From the NCBI RefSeq assembly GCF_036250675.1, contig NZ_CP109592.1, positions 1,612,001-1,676,000 of the forward strand: a stretch of 64,000 bases of DNA, written 5' to 3'. A program made the translations under genes and the position numbers. The DNA is from Streptomyces sp. NBC_01689 (lineage in GTDB: Bacteria > Actinomycetota > Actinomycetes > Streptomycetales > Streptomycetaceae). A model generated the notes under the pieces. It did not search any database, had not been told where the DNA came from, and worked only from the letters and a program-made list of their open reading frames with translations. Below, piece after piece: positions 50,317-58,985 of this stretch; position 1 is the stretch's first letter, and each line of letters opens with the position of its first letter.

Positions 50317-52377
50317 ATGATCTCCACCCTCCTGTCCCCGTTGCGGCACGGGCCGGACGGTGACCCCGCTCCCCGGCTCGCCTACGGCGCCGACTACAAC
50401 CCGGAGCAGTGGCCGCGCGAGGTGTGGGAGGAGGACATCCGGCTGATGCGCGAGGCCGGCGTCAACATCGTCTCCGTCGGCATCTTCTCCTGGGCGCGCA
50501 TCCAGCCGGCCGAGAACGAGTGGGACTTCGCCTGGCTCGACGAGGTCATGGACCTGCTGCACGCGGGCGGCATCGGCGTCGACCTGGCCACCGCCACCGC
50601 GTCCCCGCCGCCCTGGCTCACCACGGCGCACCCGGAGATCCTCCCGGTGACCGCCTCCGGCGAGACGCTGTGGCCCGGGGCGCGGCAGCACTGGCGTCCC
50701 ACCTCGCCCGTGTTCCGCGAGCACGCGCTGCGCCTGGTGCGGACGATGGCCGAACGGTACGCGGACCACCCGGCGCTGGTGGCCTGGCACGTCTCCAACG
50801 AGCTGGGCTGCCACAACGTCTACGACTACTCCGACGACGCCGCCCGTTCCTTCCGCGACTGGCTGCGCGTGCGCTACACGACGCTCGACGCCCTCAACCA
50901 CGCCTGGGGCACCGCGTTCTGGTCGCAGCGGTACAGCGACTGGGAGCAGATCCTGCCGCCGCGGCTGGCCGCCTCCCACCCGAACCCCACCCAGCAGCTG
51001 GACTTCAAGCGCTTCTCGTCCGACGCGCTCAAGGGGTACCTGCGCGCGGAGCGGGACGTGCTGCGCGAGCTGACCCCCGCGGTGCCGGTCACCACCAACT
51101 TCATGGTGATGGGCGGGACGAAGGGCATGAACTACACGGACTGGGCGGCCGAGATCGACTTCGTCTCCAACGACCACTACGTGGTGCCGGGACCGCAGGA
51201 CCGGGACGAACTGTCCTTCTCCGCCAACCTCGTCAGCGGGATCGCGGGCGGCCGGCCGTGGTTCCTCATGGAGCACTCCACCAGCGCCGTCAACTGGCAG
51301 CCCGTCAACGTGGCCAAGCGGCCGGGCGACCTCGCCCGCGACTCGCTGGTCCACGTGGCGCACGGCGCGGACGCGGTGTGCTTCTTCCAGTGGCGCCAGT
51401 CGGCGGCCGGCGCGGAGAAGTACCACTCGGCGATGGTCCCGCACGCCGGCGCGGACAGCGAGGTCTTCCGTGCCGTGGCCGGTCTCGGGCAGACCCTGGA
51501 GGCGCTGGCCCCGGTCGCCGGGACCGAGCGCGAGCCGGCCCGGGTCGGCATCGTCTTCGACTGGGACTCCTGGTGGGCGAGCGAGCAGGACTCCCACCCG
51601 AGCTCCCTGCTCGACTACCGGCAGGAGGCGCTGAACTGGTACTCGGCGCTCCTCGCCCTAGGTGTCCGCGCCGACGTCGTCACCCCGCACACCGAACTGG
51701 ACCGGTACCAGGTCCTGATCGCGCCGGTGCTGCACGTGGTCCCGGCCCCGCTGGCCAAGGAACTCACCCGGTACGTGGAGAACGGCGGCCATCTGGTCAC
51801 GACGTACTTCTCCGGCGTCGTCGACGAGAACGACCACATCTGGCTCGGCGGCTACCCGGGCGCCCTGCGTGACCTGCTCGGCATCCGCATCGAGGAGTTC
51901 GGCCCGCTGCTCGGCACGGACACCGTCGACGTCGGCGTGAAGGGCGTGGCCGACGGGGCGACCGGTTCGGTCTGGACCGACCGGATCACCGTCACCGACC
52001 CCTCGGTGGAGGTGCTGGCCCACTACCGCAGCGGCACGTACGCCGACCGGCCCGCGGTCACCCGCCGCACGGTGGGCCAGGGTTCGGCCGCGTACGTGTC
52101 CACCCGGCTCGGCGCCGGGGGGCTCACCGGCCTGCTCCCGGAGCTGCTGCTGCCCGCCGGGGTCGGCAGTGAACTGCCGGACGCGGCGCGCGGGAGCGTC
52201 GAGCTGATCGTGCGCCGCGGTGGCGGCAGCCGCTATCTCTTCCTGGTCAACCGGACCGACGAGACGGTGGCGCTCCCCGGGATCACGGGGGAGCCGCTGG
52301 TCGGCCGGGCGGACGACGACGGCACCGTCGTCCTCCCCCCGAGGGGCGTCGCCGTGCTCCGGCGGCCCGCCGGCTGA
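50317..52377 (+). CDS. GH42 beta-galactosidase
   Basis: 686 residues from an ATG behind GGAAGG. Catalytic TIM barrel (about 1-395), with the acid/base Glu in WHVSNELGCH (about 153) and nucleophile Glu in WFLMEHSTSAVNWQP (about 317), then the trimerisation and C-terminal beta domains of GH42. There is no signal peptide, so it hydrolyses beta-galactosides inside the cell after uptake by the operon's transporter. Last gene of the LacI-controlled operon; a hairpin follows. Confidence 0.94.
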   Translation: MISTLLSPLRHGPDGDPAPRLAYGADYNPEQWPREVWEEDIRLMREAGVNIVSVGIFSWARIQPAENEWDFAWLDEVMDLLHAGGIGVDLATATASPPPWLTTAHPEILPVTASGETLWPGARQHWRPTSPVFREHALRLVRTMAERYADHPALVAWHVSNELGCHNVYDYSDDAARSFRDWLRVRYTTLDALNHAWGTAFWSQRYSDWEQILPPRLAASHPNPTQQLDFKRFSSDALKGYLRAERDVLRELTPAVPVTTNFMVMGGTKGMNYTDWAAEIDFVSNDHYVVPGPQDRDELSFSANLVSGIAGGRPWFLMEHSTSAVNWQPVNVAKRPGDLARDSLVHVAHGADAVCFFQWRQSAAGAEKYHSAMVPHAGADSEVFRAVAGLGQTLEALAPVAGTEREPARVGIVFDWDSWWASEQDSHPSSLLDYRQEALNWYSALLALGVRADVVTPHTELDRYQVLIAPVLHVVPAPLAKELTRYVENGGHLVTTYFSGVVDENDHIWLGGYPGALRDLLGIRIEEFGPLLGTDTVDVGVKGVADGATGSVWTDRITVTDPSVEVLAHYRSGTYADRPAVTRRTVGQGSAAYVSTRLGAGGLTGLLPELLLPAGVGSELPDAARGSVELIVRRGGGSRYLFLVNRTDETVALPGITGEPLVGRADDDGTVVLPPRGVAVLRRPAG

Positions 52378-52396
52378 CACCCCACGCACCGCACCG

Positions 52397-52425
52397 CCGC
52401 CGTGTCCCCGTCCGGGGCACGGCGG
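52397..52425 (+). terminator. Terminator of the galactoside operon
   Basis: CCGCCGTG-T-CCCC pairs with GGGGCACGGCGG, one bulged T, tight loop; 20 bases after the GH42 stop. Confidence 0.6.
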
Positions 52426-52529
52426 TTCGCGTGTCCGCCGCGGACGGAAACGGAAAACGACGCGTGGCGCCGGCGCCACGGAAGGGGACGCGCGGCGGCG
52501 TCCGGCGCCGTCGCGGTGCCGGAAGGGGA

Positions 52530-53162
52530 TCAGGTCCTCCGCTCCCCGGCGGCCGACGGGCGCCGCCGCACCCACCCGTACAGCACCACGGAGCAGACCG
52601 CCGCGAACGCGCACCAGGTCGACACGAACTCCAGCTCCCACAGCGCCCAGCAGACCAGCGCGCCCGCGGCGACGAGCACCCCGAGCAGCCGCAGCACACG
52701 GTCGGCGGAGAGCAGCAGCGCGCCGACGGTGGCCAGCAGATAGCCGGCGATCAGCAGCCCCGGGTGGGCCAGATCGACCACGTAGCCGAGGGTGCGGCCG
52801 CGGATCTCGGCCCGCACCGGGCGGGTCACGAGTGCGTGGGCGAGGGCGGCGGCGGTGGCCACGCCGACCACGAGGGGAACGGCGAGGACGCGGCGGGCGT
52901 GCCGGGGAGCCGCGCACAGCACACCGGCCGACACCCACAGGGGCAGCAGCGGAAGGGCGATGGCGGCCCAGGCGACGGTGGCGGGGCCGGTGCCCCCGCC
53001 GGAGCGCCAGACCAGGGACTCCACGATCTGGTGGGCTCCCAGCAGCAGCGGCAGCACGGCCAGCGGCAGGTCCCCGGGCCGCCGCGCACGCGTCACACAG
53101 GCCACGCCGACAGCGGCGACAGCGGCACCGGCCGCCAGGTCGGCCGTCGCACTCCAACACAT
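52530..53162 (-). CDS. DUF6629-family membrane protein
   Basis: 210 residues with six to seven hydrophobic helices. The start MCWSATADLAAGAAVAAVGV is the family's characteristic opening (MCWSATADL). A conserved LLGAHQIVESLVW segment follows helix 2. The function of the family is unknown. Lone gene on the minus strand, convergent with the galactoside operon. Confidence 0.85.
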   Translation of the reverse strand: MCWSATADLAAGAAVAAVGVACVTRARRPGDLPLAVLPLLLGAHQIVESLVWRSGGGTGPATVAWAAIALPLLPLWVSAGVLCAAPRHARRVLAVPLVVGVATAAALAHALVTRPVRAEIRGRTLGYVVDLAHPGLLIAGYLLATVGALLLSADRVLRLLGVLVAAGALVCWALWELEFVSTWCAFAAVCSVVLYGWVRRRPSAAGERRT

Positions 53163-53467
53163 CGCGTCACCCGGGGGTCGGCCGTCACGGTCTTCCAGCT
53201 CTACGGTGCCCCACCGTACGGCTCCCCCGGCCGATGCCCGGCCCGGACACGGCCACCGCGGCGACCGACCACGCGGTGGGTGGGTGGGCCGGGGCGCCCG
53301 AGCGGTGTCCGGTGCGGCCAGTGGCCGACCCCGCCGACCGGGCCGGGTGCTGGGGTACCGGGACGTCGGCCTCCTGAGGTCCGTCGACCGGACCTGTCCC
53401 CCGCGGGGATTCCCGGCGCCCGATCGGCCCGGCCCATGGGCGCGGCCGGCCCTGGCATGCTGCACCC
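53163..53467. other. Divergent intergenic region, nothing recognised
   Basis: 305 bases between the divergent DUF6629 and ABC transporter genes. No ribosome site precedes the ABC start; CATGCT six bases before it is a weak -10 candidate for a leaderless mRNA. No other feature seen. Confidence 0.4.
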
Positions 53468-55186
53468 ATGTCGACGCCCATGCAGCCGCGCTCGTCCGCC
53501 GAAGCCCCCGCACCCCCGCTCAACGGCACACACGTACAGGCGCGTTCGGTGAGTCAGCGGGTCCGCGGGGCGGGCCGGGTCCTCGCCGGCGTCTCCCTCG
53601 ACCTCGCCCCCGGACGGCTCACCGTGATCGCGGGCAGCAGCGGCGCGGGCAAGACGGTCCTGCTCCAGACCCTGGCCGGACTGCGCACCCCGACGGAGGG
53701 ATCGGTCCTGCACGACGGAGCCGAACCGGGGCCGCCCGGAACGGAGTTCGGGTTCGTACCGCAGGAGGACATCCTCCACCGGGAACTGCCGCTGCGCCGG
53801 ACGCTGGTGTACGCGGCGGGACTGCGGATGCCCGCGGACACCCCCGCCGGGTCGGTCGCCGCGCGCGTGGACCGGGTCCTGGAGACGCTCGGGCTGTCCC
53901 CGCGGGCCGCGACGCCCGTGCGCGCGCTCAGCGGCGGGGAGCGCAAACGGGCCTGTGTCGCGGCCGAGTTGCTCACCCGGCCACGGATGCTGTTCCTCGA
54001 CGAGCCCACCTCCGGGCTCGACCCGGTGACCGGGGCCGCTCTGCTGCGGACCCTGCGCGCGCTGGCCGAGGAGGGCACCACCGTCGTCCTCACCACCCAC
54101 ACCCTCGCCGATCTGCTCCGCGGTGACCAGGTGGTGTTCCTCTCGCCCGGCGGCGAGGTCGCGTACACCGGTGAACCGGGGGCGCTGTGCGGCGCGTTCG
54201 GGGTCGGCACGGTCGAGGAGGTCTACGAGGCGGTGGCGGCCGGGGCGCGGAGGGGGCCGGAGGACGCCGGGGCGCCCGTTCCGCCCGCCGCCGGACGGAC
54301 CGGGGCCGCGCCGTCTCCCCCGCACACGCGGCGGATCGGCGCCGTGCGGCAGTGGTCGCTGCTCACCCGCCGCGGTGTCGCGCTGCTGGTGCGCAACCGT
54401 CTCTCGGTCGCGGTCCTGGCCGGTTCGCCGCTGATGATCGTGGCGATGTTCGCGGTGCTGTTCCGCCCGGGCGCGTTCGATCCCGCGGCGCCCGATCCGG
54501 GGTCGAGCGCGATGATCATGTTCTGGATCGCCTTCGGCGCGTTCTTCTTCGGGCTGACATACGGACTGCTCCAGATCTGCGCCGAGCTGCCGGTGGTGCG
54601 CCGCGAGTGGCTCGCCGGTCTGCGGATCGGGCCGTATCTCGCGTCGAAGCTGGCCACTACATTGCCGGTGCTCGCGGTCGCGGACGCCCTGCTGCTGGTG
54701 GTGCTGCGCGCGCTGGACCGGCTGCCCGCCGCCGGGTGGCCCGCGTACGGGTCCCTGTTCGTGTCGAGCGTGCTGGCCTCGGCCGCCGCACTCGCGCTGG
54801 GACTGCTCGCCTCGGCCGCGGTGGCGGAACCGGCACAGGCGACCCTGATGCTGCCGCTGCTCTGTTTCCCGCAGGTGCTGTTCTCGGGGGCGTTCGTGCC
54901 GGTACCGCGGATGACGGGTGCCGGGGAGGCGATCAGCTGGGCGATGACGAACCGGTGGGCGTTCGAGGCGCTGGGCAGCGGGGTCGGCCTGGAGTCGCTG
55001 TGGCGCGCGGGCGCCTCGCCGCTGGGCCGGCCCCTGCTGGATTCGTACGGGGACTCGTTCGGTCGTCCCGCGGGTCGGGGCTGGCTCGTCCTGGCCGGGT
55101 TCACGGCGGTGTTCCTGGCGGTGACATGGGCGGTTCTGGTCCGCAAGTGCCGGGAGGGTGCGGTGCGCAGCCGCGCGGGACGGTGA
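53468..55186 (+). CDS. ABCG-like half transporter (ATPase plus ABC-2 permease)
   Basis: 572 residues in the ABCG order, ATPase first. Walker A AGSSGAGKT, signature LSGGERKR, Walker B MLFLDEPTSGLDP, switch TTHT; then from about 300 on a six-helix ABC2-type permease. Fusions of this orientation are uncommon in bacteria but recurrent in Streptomyces. It probably exports a lipid or drug-like compound as a dimer. The ATG has no Shine-Dalgarno site. Confidence 0.9.
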   Translation: MSTPMQPRSSAEAPAPPLNGTHVQARSVSQRVRGAGRVLAGVSLDLAPGRLTVIAGSSGAGKTVLLQTLAGLRTPTEGSVLHDGAEPGPPGTEFGFVPQEDILHRELPLRRTLVYAAGLRMPADTPAGSVAARVDRVLETLGLSPRAATPVRALSGGERKRACVAAELLTRPRMLFLDEPTSGLDPVTGAALLRTLRALAEEGTTVVLTTHTLADLLRGDQVVFLSPGGEVAYTGEPGALCGAFGVGTVEEVYEAVAAGARRGPEDAGAPVPPAAGRTGAAPSPPHTRRIGAVRQWSLLTRRGVALLVRNRLSVAVLAGSPLMIVAMFAVLFRPGAFDPAAPDPGSSAMIMFWIAFGAFFFGLTYGLLQICAELPVVRREWLAGLRIGPYLASKLATTLPVLAVADALLLVVLRALDRLPAAGWPAYGSLFVSSVLASAAALALGLLASAAVAEPAQATLMLPLLCFPQVLFSGAFVPVPRMTGAGEAISWAMTNRWAFEALGSGVGLESLWRAGASPLGRPLLDSYGDSFGRPAGRGWLVLAGFTAVFLAVTWAVLVRKCREGAVRSRAGR

Positions 55187-55298
55187 CATGACCCTCCGCC
55201 CGCCGTCACCGAGGGCACGACCGGCCCCGGGCCCTGGGCCCCTGCGGGGTCGGTCCGGTTTCTCCCGCGCGGCCGGCTCCCCGGTCCCGGGTCCTCGC

Positions 55299-56900
55299 TC
55301 AGCAGCCCGCCCGGGCCGCCAGGCCCCCGGCGCCGGGGACGCGGTCGCGGTAGGTCCGGGTCACGAACGCCAGGAACGTGTCGATGTCCCTGGGCTGTGA
55401 CGAGATGCCCAGCGAGACCCGCACGGCGCCCGCCGACGGCAGTCGCAGCAGTTCCAGGTACTCCTCCAGCGAACCGACCTTGCGGCGTGCCGCCGAGCGC
55501 AGCAGGCGCGGCGGGAGGGAGAACGCCGCTTCGCCGGCGCCGGGGTTGCAGAAGCATCCGGTGCGCAGGGAGATGCCGTGGTCGGCGCTGTCACGGATGA
55601 CGATCCGCTCGTCGACGATCCGGCCGTCGGCTCCGAGCAGGTTCAGCGCGACGGTGCCGCCGCGGGCTGCCCCGGCCTGTTCGGGACCGTAGATCCTGAC
55701 CATCGGGGAGCCGTCGCTGTGGCGTGCCGCGCGCAGCCCGTCGAGCAGCCGCCCGGTGAGGCCGGCGACGTGGGCCCGCACCCGGTCCATGCCGAGGCCG
55801 CCGATCCAGCGGAGGCCCGCGGTGACGTCCGGGATGGACAGGAAGTTCACCGTGCCGTCCTCGAAGGCCGCCTCGTCCTCCGCGAGGACGTGCCACTGGG
55901 CCTGGGCGCTGACCGCGTAGATGGTGCCGCCGGAGAACCAGGGGCGGCGCAGCTTGGCGAGGGCCGCGCGGCGGGCTATGAGACTGCCGATGCCGGTGGG
56001 ATGGCCGAAGACCTTGTACCAGCTGACGACGGTGAAGTCCGGGTGGAACCGGCCGAGGTCGAGGGGGCTGGCCGGGACGAACGCGGCGGCGTCGAGCAGG
56101 ACGTCGTAGCCGTGTTCCTGGGCCCGCGCTATCCATTCGAGCGGATGCCGGACCCCGGTGAAGTTGCTCTGCGCCGGGTAGGCCAGCAGCCCGCGTGCCC
56201 CCGGCGCGCGCCGCCCGCGCGCCGGACCTGGCCGTCGGCGCCGGCCCGAGAGCGCCTGCCGCAGCTCCTCCTCGTCGATGCGCAGACCGGGTCCGCTCAC
56301 CGGTACGTAGGCGGTCGCGGCGCCGCCCGCCCGCGCGTACTCGCGCAGTCCGTTCACCGAGTTGTGGTTGTCGAGCGACATGACGAGCCTGCCGCCGCGC
56401 CGGAACGGGTAGGCCTCTCCGACCAGACGGAGGGCACCCGTCGCGTTGGGCGTGAAGATCACGGCGTACTCGGCGGGATCGGCGCCGAAGTGCGCGAGGA
56501 CGGCCCGGCGGGCCTCGGCCAGCAGCTGCCCCGAGGCGCGGGAGGCCGGGCTCTCGGAGTGCGGGTTGCCGAACACCCCGCCGGTGATGCGCGCCGCGCT
56601 CGCGGTGACGAGCGACCTCGGCGGAAGCCCCGCGCCCGTGTGGTCGAGATAGGTGTGGCCGCCTTCGTCGAGGTAGCCGAACTCGCGCGTCCGCAGACCG
56701 GCGAAGCCGTCGTCCTCCCCCGCCCCGGCCCTGCCGGCCGCGACCTCCTCGCGGTGGCCCGCGTCCCCGGCGTCCTCGGCCCGGTGGCTCCCGTCCCCGG
56801 CGTCCCCGGCCCTTCGGACTCCGTCCCCGGCGTCCTCGTTCCCGCAGCCCGCGTCCTCCGCGCCGTCGCCCCCGCGTCCGTAGCTCCGTGTCACGTCCAT
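55299..56900 (-). CDS. Molybdenum-cofactor-sulfurase-like aminotransferase class V
   Basis: 533 residues from an ATG behind GGAGGGG. Residues 2-75 are an acidic low-complexity extension with GDAGDG-type repeats. The PLP fold follows: HTYLDHTGAG, then the PLP Lys in VSWYKVFGHPTG. The late motif RTGCFCNPGAGE is the hallmark of the N-terminal, sulfurase domain of Moco sulfurases, with the persulfide-type Cys. The C-terminal MOSC domain of eukaryotic enzymes is missing. It may transfer sulfur to a molybdenum enzyme or other target; no target gene is nearby. Confidence 0.85.
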   Translation of the reverse strand: MDVTRSYGRGGDGAEDAGCGNEDAGDGVRRAGDAGDGSHRAEDAGDAGHREEVAAGRAGAGEDDGFAGLRTREFGYLDEGGHTYLDHTGAGLPPRSLVTASAARITGGVFGNPHSESPASRASGQLLAEARRAVLAHFGADPAEYAVIFTPNATGALRLVGEAYPFRRGGRLVMSLDNHNSVNGLREYARAGGAATAYVPVSGPGLRIDEEELRQALSGRRRRPGPARGRRAPGARGLLAYPAQSNFTGVRHPLEWIARAQEHGYDVLLDAAAFVPASPLDLGRFHPDFTVVSWYKVFGHPTGIGSLIARRAALAKLRRPWFSGGTIYAVSAQAQWHVLAEDEAAFEDGTVNFLSIPDVTAGLRWIGGLGMDRVRAHVAGLTGRLLDGLRAARHSDGSPMVRIYGPEQAGAARGGTVALNLLGADGRIVDERIVIRDSADHGISLRTGCFCNPGAGEAAFSLPPRLLRSAARRKVGSLEEYLELLRLPSAGAVRVSLGISSQPRDIDTFLAFVTRTYRDRVPGAGGLAARAGC

Positions 56901-57123
56901 GAGTCCCCTCCGCACGGCCGGTCCTCCCCCGAACCCCCGGACGGGTCCTTCAGTGGACCGGTCCTTCATGAAGCTTCAACAAAGGTATCCCCACCGGCGG
57001 GTTCGCCCCTGTGCCACGGCGGCGAAGGGTGATTGGGTGGACACCGCCCCACCCGGGATCCACGTCTTCGAGATCCACACCGTGCGATCCCCGCCCTTCG
57101 ATCCGCAGGAGAACCTCGCCACC

Positions 57124-57339
57124 ATGAGCAGCGCCTACACGTACGAATACAAGGTCGTCACCTTCCGCGAGTCGCTCATCGGCGACGCGCTGGACAGCGA
57201 CAAGCTGGAGAAGGTGCTGAACAAGCACGCCGAGGACGGCTGGGCGCTCAAGGCGATCACGTCCGCGGACGTCAAGGGCCGGATAGGTCCGGGCGCCGTC
57301 GAGGGGCTTCTCCTGACCTTCGAGCGACCGCGCGGATAA
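57124..57339 (+). CDS. DUF4177 small protein
   Basis: 71 residues, a complete DUF4177: YEYKVVTFRESLIG, DKLEKVLNKHAEDGWALKAI, VEGLLLTFER. Role unknown; members are small cytoplasmic proteins. The ATG follows AGGAG with a 12-base gap, and the 20 bases ending at ATG match 19 of 20 at the CHAP hydrolase gene (5701-5720). Confidence 0.9.
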   Translation: MSSAYTYEYKVVTFRESLIGDALDSDKLEKVLNKHAEDGWALKAITSADVKGRIGPGAVEGLLLTFERPRG

Positions 57340-57582
57340 GTCCGTTTACGTTTCTTTATGCCCGCTTGTGACCTCGTTGGAGTGCGCCGGACGCCGAGCC
57401 GGGGGATGCTGTTACTGATGGGACAGCGGATCCGCGAGTGAACTGATGCCGCCGGAGGCCTTCCGGACCGGAGGGCCCCTGTCGGCTGTGCGGATACCGG
57501 AGGCGAGCTGCAGGCCGCGGACATCCCCACGGGCACCCGTTGCCCGACCGCAGCCGGCCAGTGATGTCAGGACGGTGCGGCG

Positions 57583-58383
57583 ATGATGAGCGACAGGACA
57601 CTCGACCGTGGGGTCGTCTCCAGCCACACGGTGTTCGGCGCGCCGTGCTGGGTCAGTCTGACCACACACAATCTGCGCGCCACCGAGGATTTCTACCACG
57701 CCGTCCTGGGCTGGGAATGGCATTCCGGCACCCTGGGCGACCAGTACCGGTTCGCACGCGTCAACGGGGTGCCGGTCGCCGGAGTGTCGGGGATGTCCGG
57801 GATCGGGCCGAAGATGGCCACCTGGACCGCCTACTTCGCCGTGTCCTCGGCCGACGAGACCGTGGCACGCAGCCAGGAGCGCGGCGGCACGACGGCGGTG
57901 GGTCCCATCTCCTTCCCCCCGGGGCGGGCCGCGCTGCTGGCCGACCGGGACGGCGCGGTCTTCGGTATCTGGGAGGGCCGGCTGGTGGCCGGCTGGGAGG
58001 CCTGGCGCCGGGCGGCGCCGGTCTTCGTACGCCTGCACACCCGTGACGCCTTCGACGCCGCCATCTTCTACGCGGAGGTCCTGCAGTGGGCCTCCGCCGA
58101 TCCCGCCTCCTGCCAGGTCGACTACGAGGACAACGAGGTCGTGCTGCGCAGCCAGGGCGACGTCGTGGCGCGTATCCACTCGGGGGCGGTCGGGGCCGCC
58201 CCCGACCCCACGATCAGACCGCACTGGCGGGTCCACTTCACGGTCGACGACGTGGAGGCCTGCGCCCGCGCCGCGCGTGCCCACGGGGGCACGGCCCACC
58301 AGCAGGGGGCCGGCTCCACGGAGGCGATCCTCAGTGACCCCGACGGGGCGCACTTCAGCGTGAGCTGCCACGACGCGAAATAG
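57583..58383 (+). CDS. VOC-family protein with two glyoxalase domains
   Basis: 266 residues. Two tandem VOC (glyoxalase/bleomycin-resistance-type) domains: residues ~20-130 (CWVSLTTHNLRATEDFYHAV) and ~145-263 (FVRLHTRDAFDAAIFYAEVL, ending DPDGAHFSVS). Metal ligands cannot be assigned with certainty; the first residues of the expected H/E triad vary. Dioxygenase, lyase or antibiotic-binding roles are all possible. Two adjacent ATGs start it. Confidence 0.88.
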   Translation: MMSDRTLDRGVVSSHTVFGAPCWVSLTTHNLRATEDFYHAVLGWEWHSGTLGDQYRFARVNGVPVAGVSGMSGIGPKMATWTAYFAVSSADETVARSQERGGTTAVGPISFPPGRAALLADRDGAVFGIWEGRLVAGWEAWRRAAPVFVRLHTRDAFDAAIFYAEVLQWASADPASCQVDYEDNEVVLRSQGDVVARIHSGAVGAAPDPTIRPHWRVHFTVDDVEACARAARAHGGTAHQQGAGSTEAILSDPDGAHFSVSCHDAK

Positions 58384-58570
58384 ACGTCCGCGGGCCTCCC
58401 CCGCCCCCCGGCTCCTGCCGTCCGTCGTCCCCCTACCCCTTCACCCCACGCCCGCCCGCCGTTCCCTCACCTGCGTCCCGGGCCGGATCGGGGCCGGGGC
58501 ACCGCGTGCCGGGGCACACCACACGCCCCGCGCCCGTCGGGGACGGGGCGGGGCGGCCCGGGAACTCGAC

Positions 58571-58807
58571 TCAGGAAAGCGGTTCGGCGGTGGGTGACAC
58601 CGGCGACTGGTAGCCGCCGCTGGCGAGCATCCGCACCTCGCCCGCCGAGCTGATCTCGGCGCGGAGTATGCCCGTGGGATCGGAGTACACCGGGTTTCCG
58701 CCCGGCCCGAGGGTGGCGGTGCGTTCGACGACCACCTCGTCCGTGATGACGCCGACGCCCGATTCCTGGTGGGTGAAGCTCAACCGGTAGCGGTCAGGGG
58801 TGTGCAT
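58571..58807 (-). CDS. Small DUF6296-like protein
   Basis: 78 residues from an ATG preceded by GGGAGG and a 5-base gap. Beta-rich: RYRLSFTHQESGVGVI, VVVERTATLGPGGNPVYSDP, GILRAEISSAGEVRMLASGG. This matches my memory of the Streptomyces DUF6296 family. Function unknown. Confidence 0.75.
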   Translation of the reverse strand: MHTPDRYRLSFTHQESGVGVITDEVVVERTATLGPGGNPVYSDPTGILRAEISSAGEVRMLASGGYQSPVSPTAEPLS

Positions 58808-58972
58808 CGTGACCTCCCGCGCCCGAGATACAAATACGGGCAAATGACTTCCCTCCATGATGCGGCCAGATGGCCCCACCGGCACCACGCGCCGGAGGTC
58901 ACGGCGGGGACGCCCGTATTCCGGCCTCATCCGCACCGTGCGAGGCCTCTCGCCTCAGGGCGCCGGGCAGTG

Positions 58973-58978
58973 TAGACA
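58973..58978 (+). promoter_or_regulatory. -10-like box before the PP2C phosphatase gene
   Basis: TAGACA ends seven bases before the ATG at 58986; the surrounding 14-mer GCAGTGTAGACATG is identical to the one at the galactoside operon promoter (46764-46777). Fits a leaderless mRNA; no Shine-Dalgarno site is present. Confidence 0.4.
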
Positions 58979-58985
58979 TGGGCAC

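Noticed and set aside
53201..55189. Long frame antisense to the ABCG-like transporter
   Set aside because: Arg/Gln/His-rich shadow; the sense strand carries all ABC motifs.
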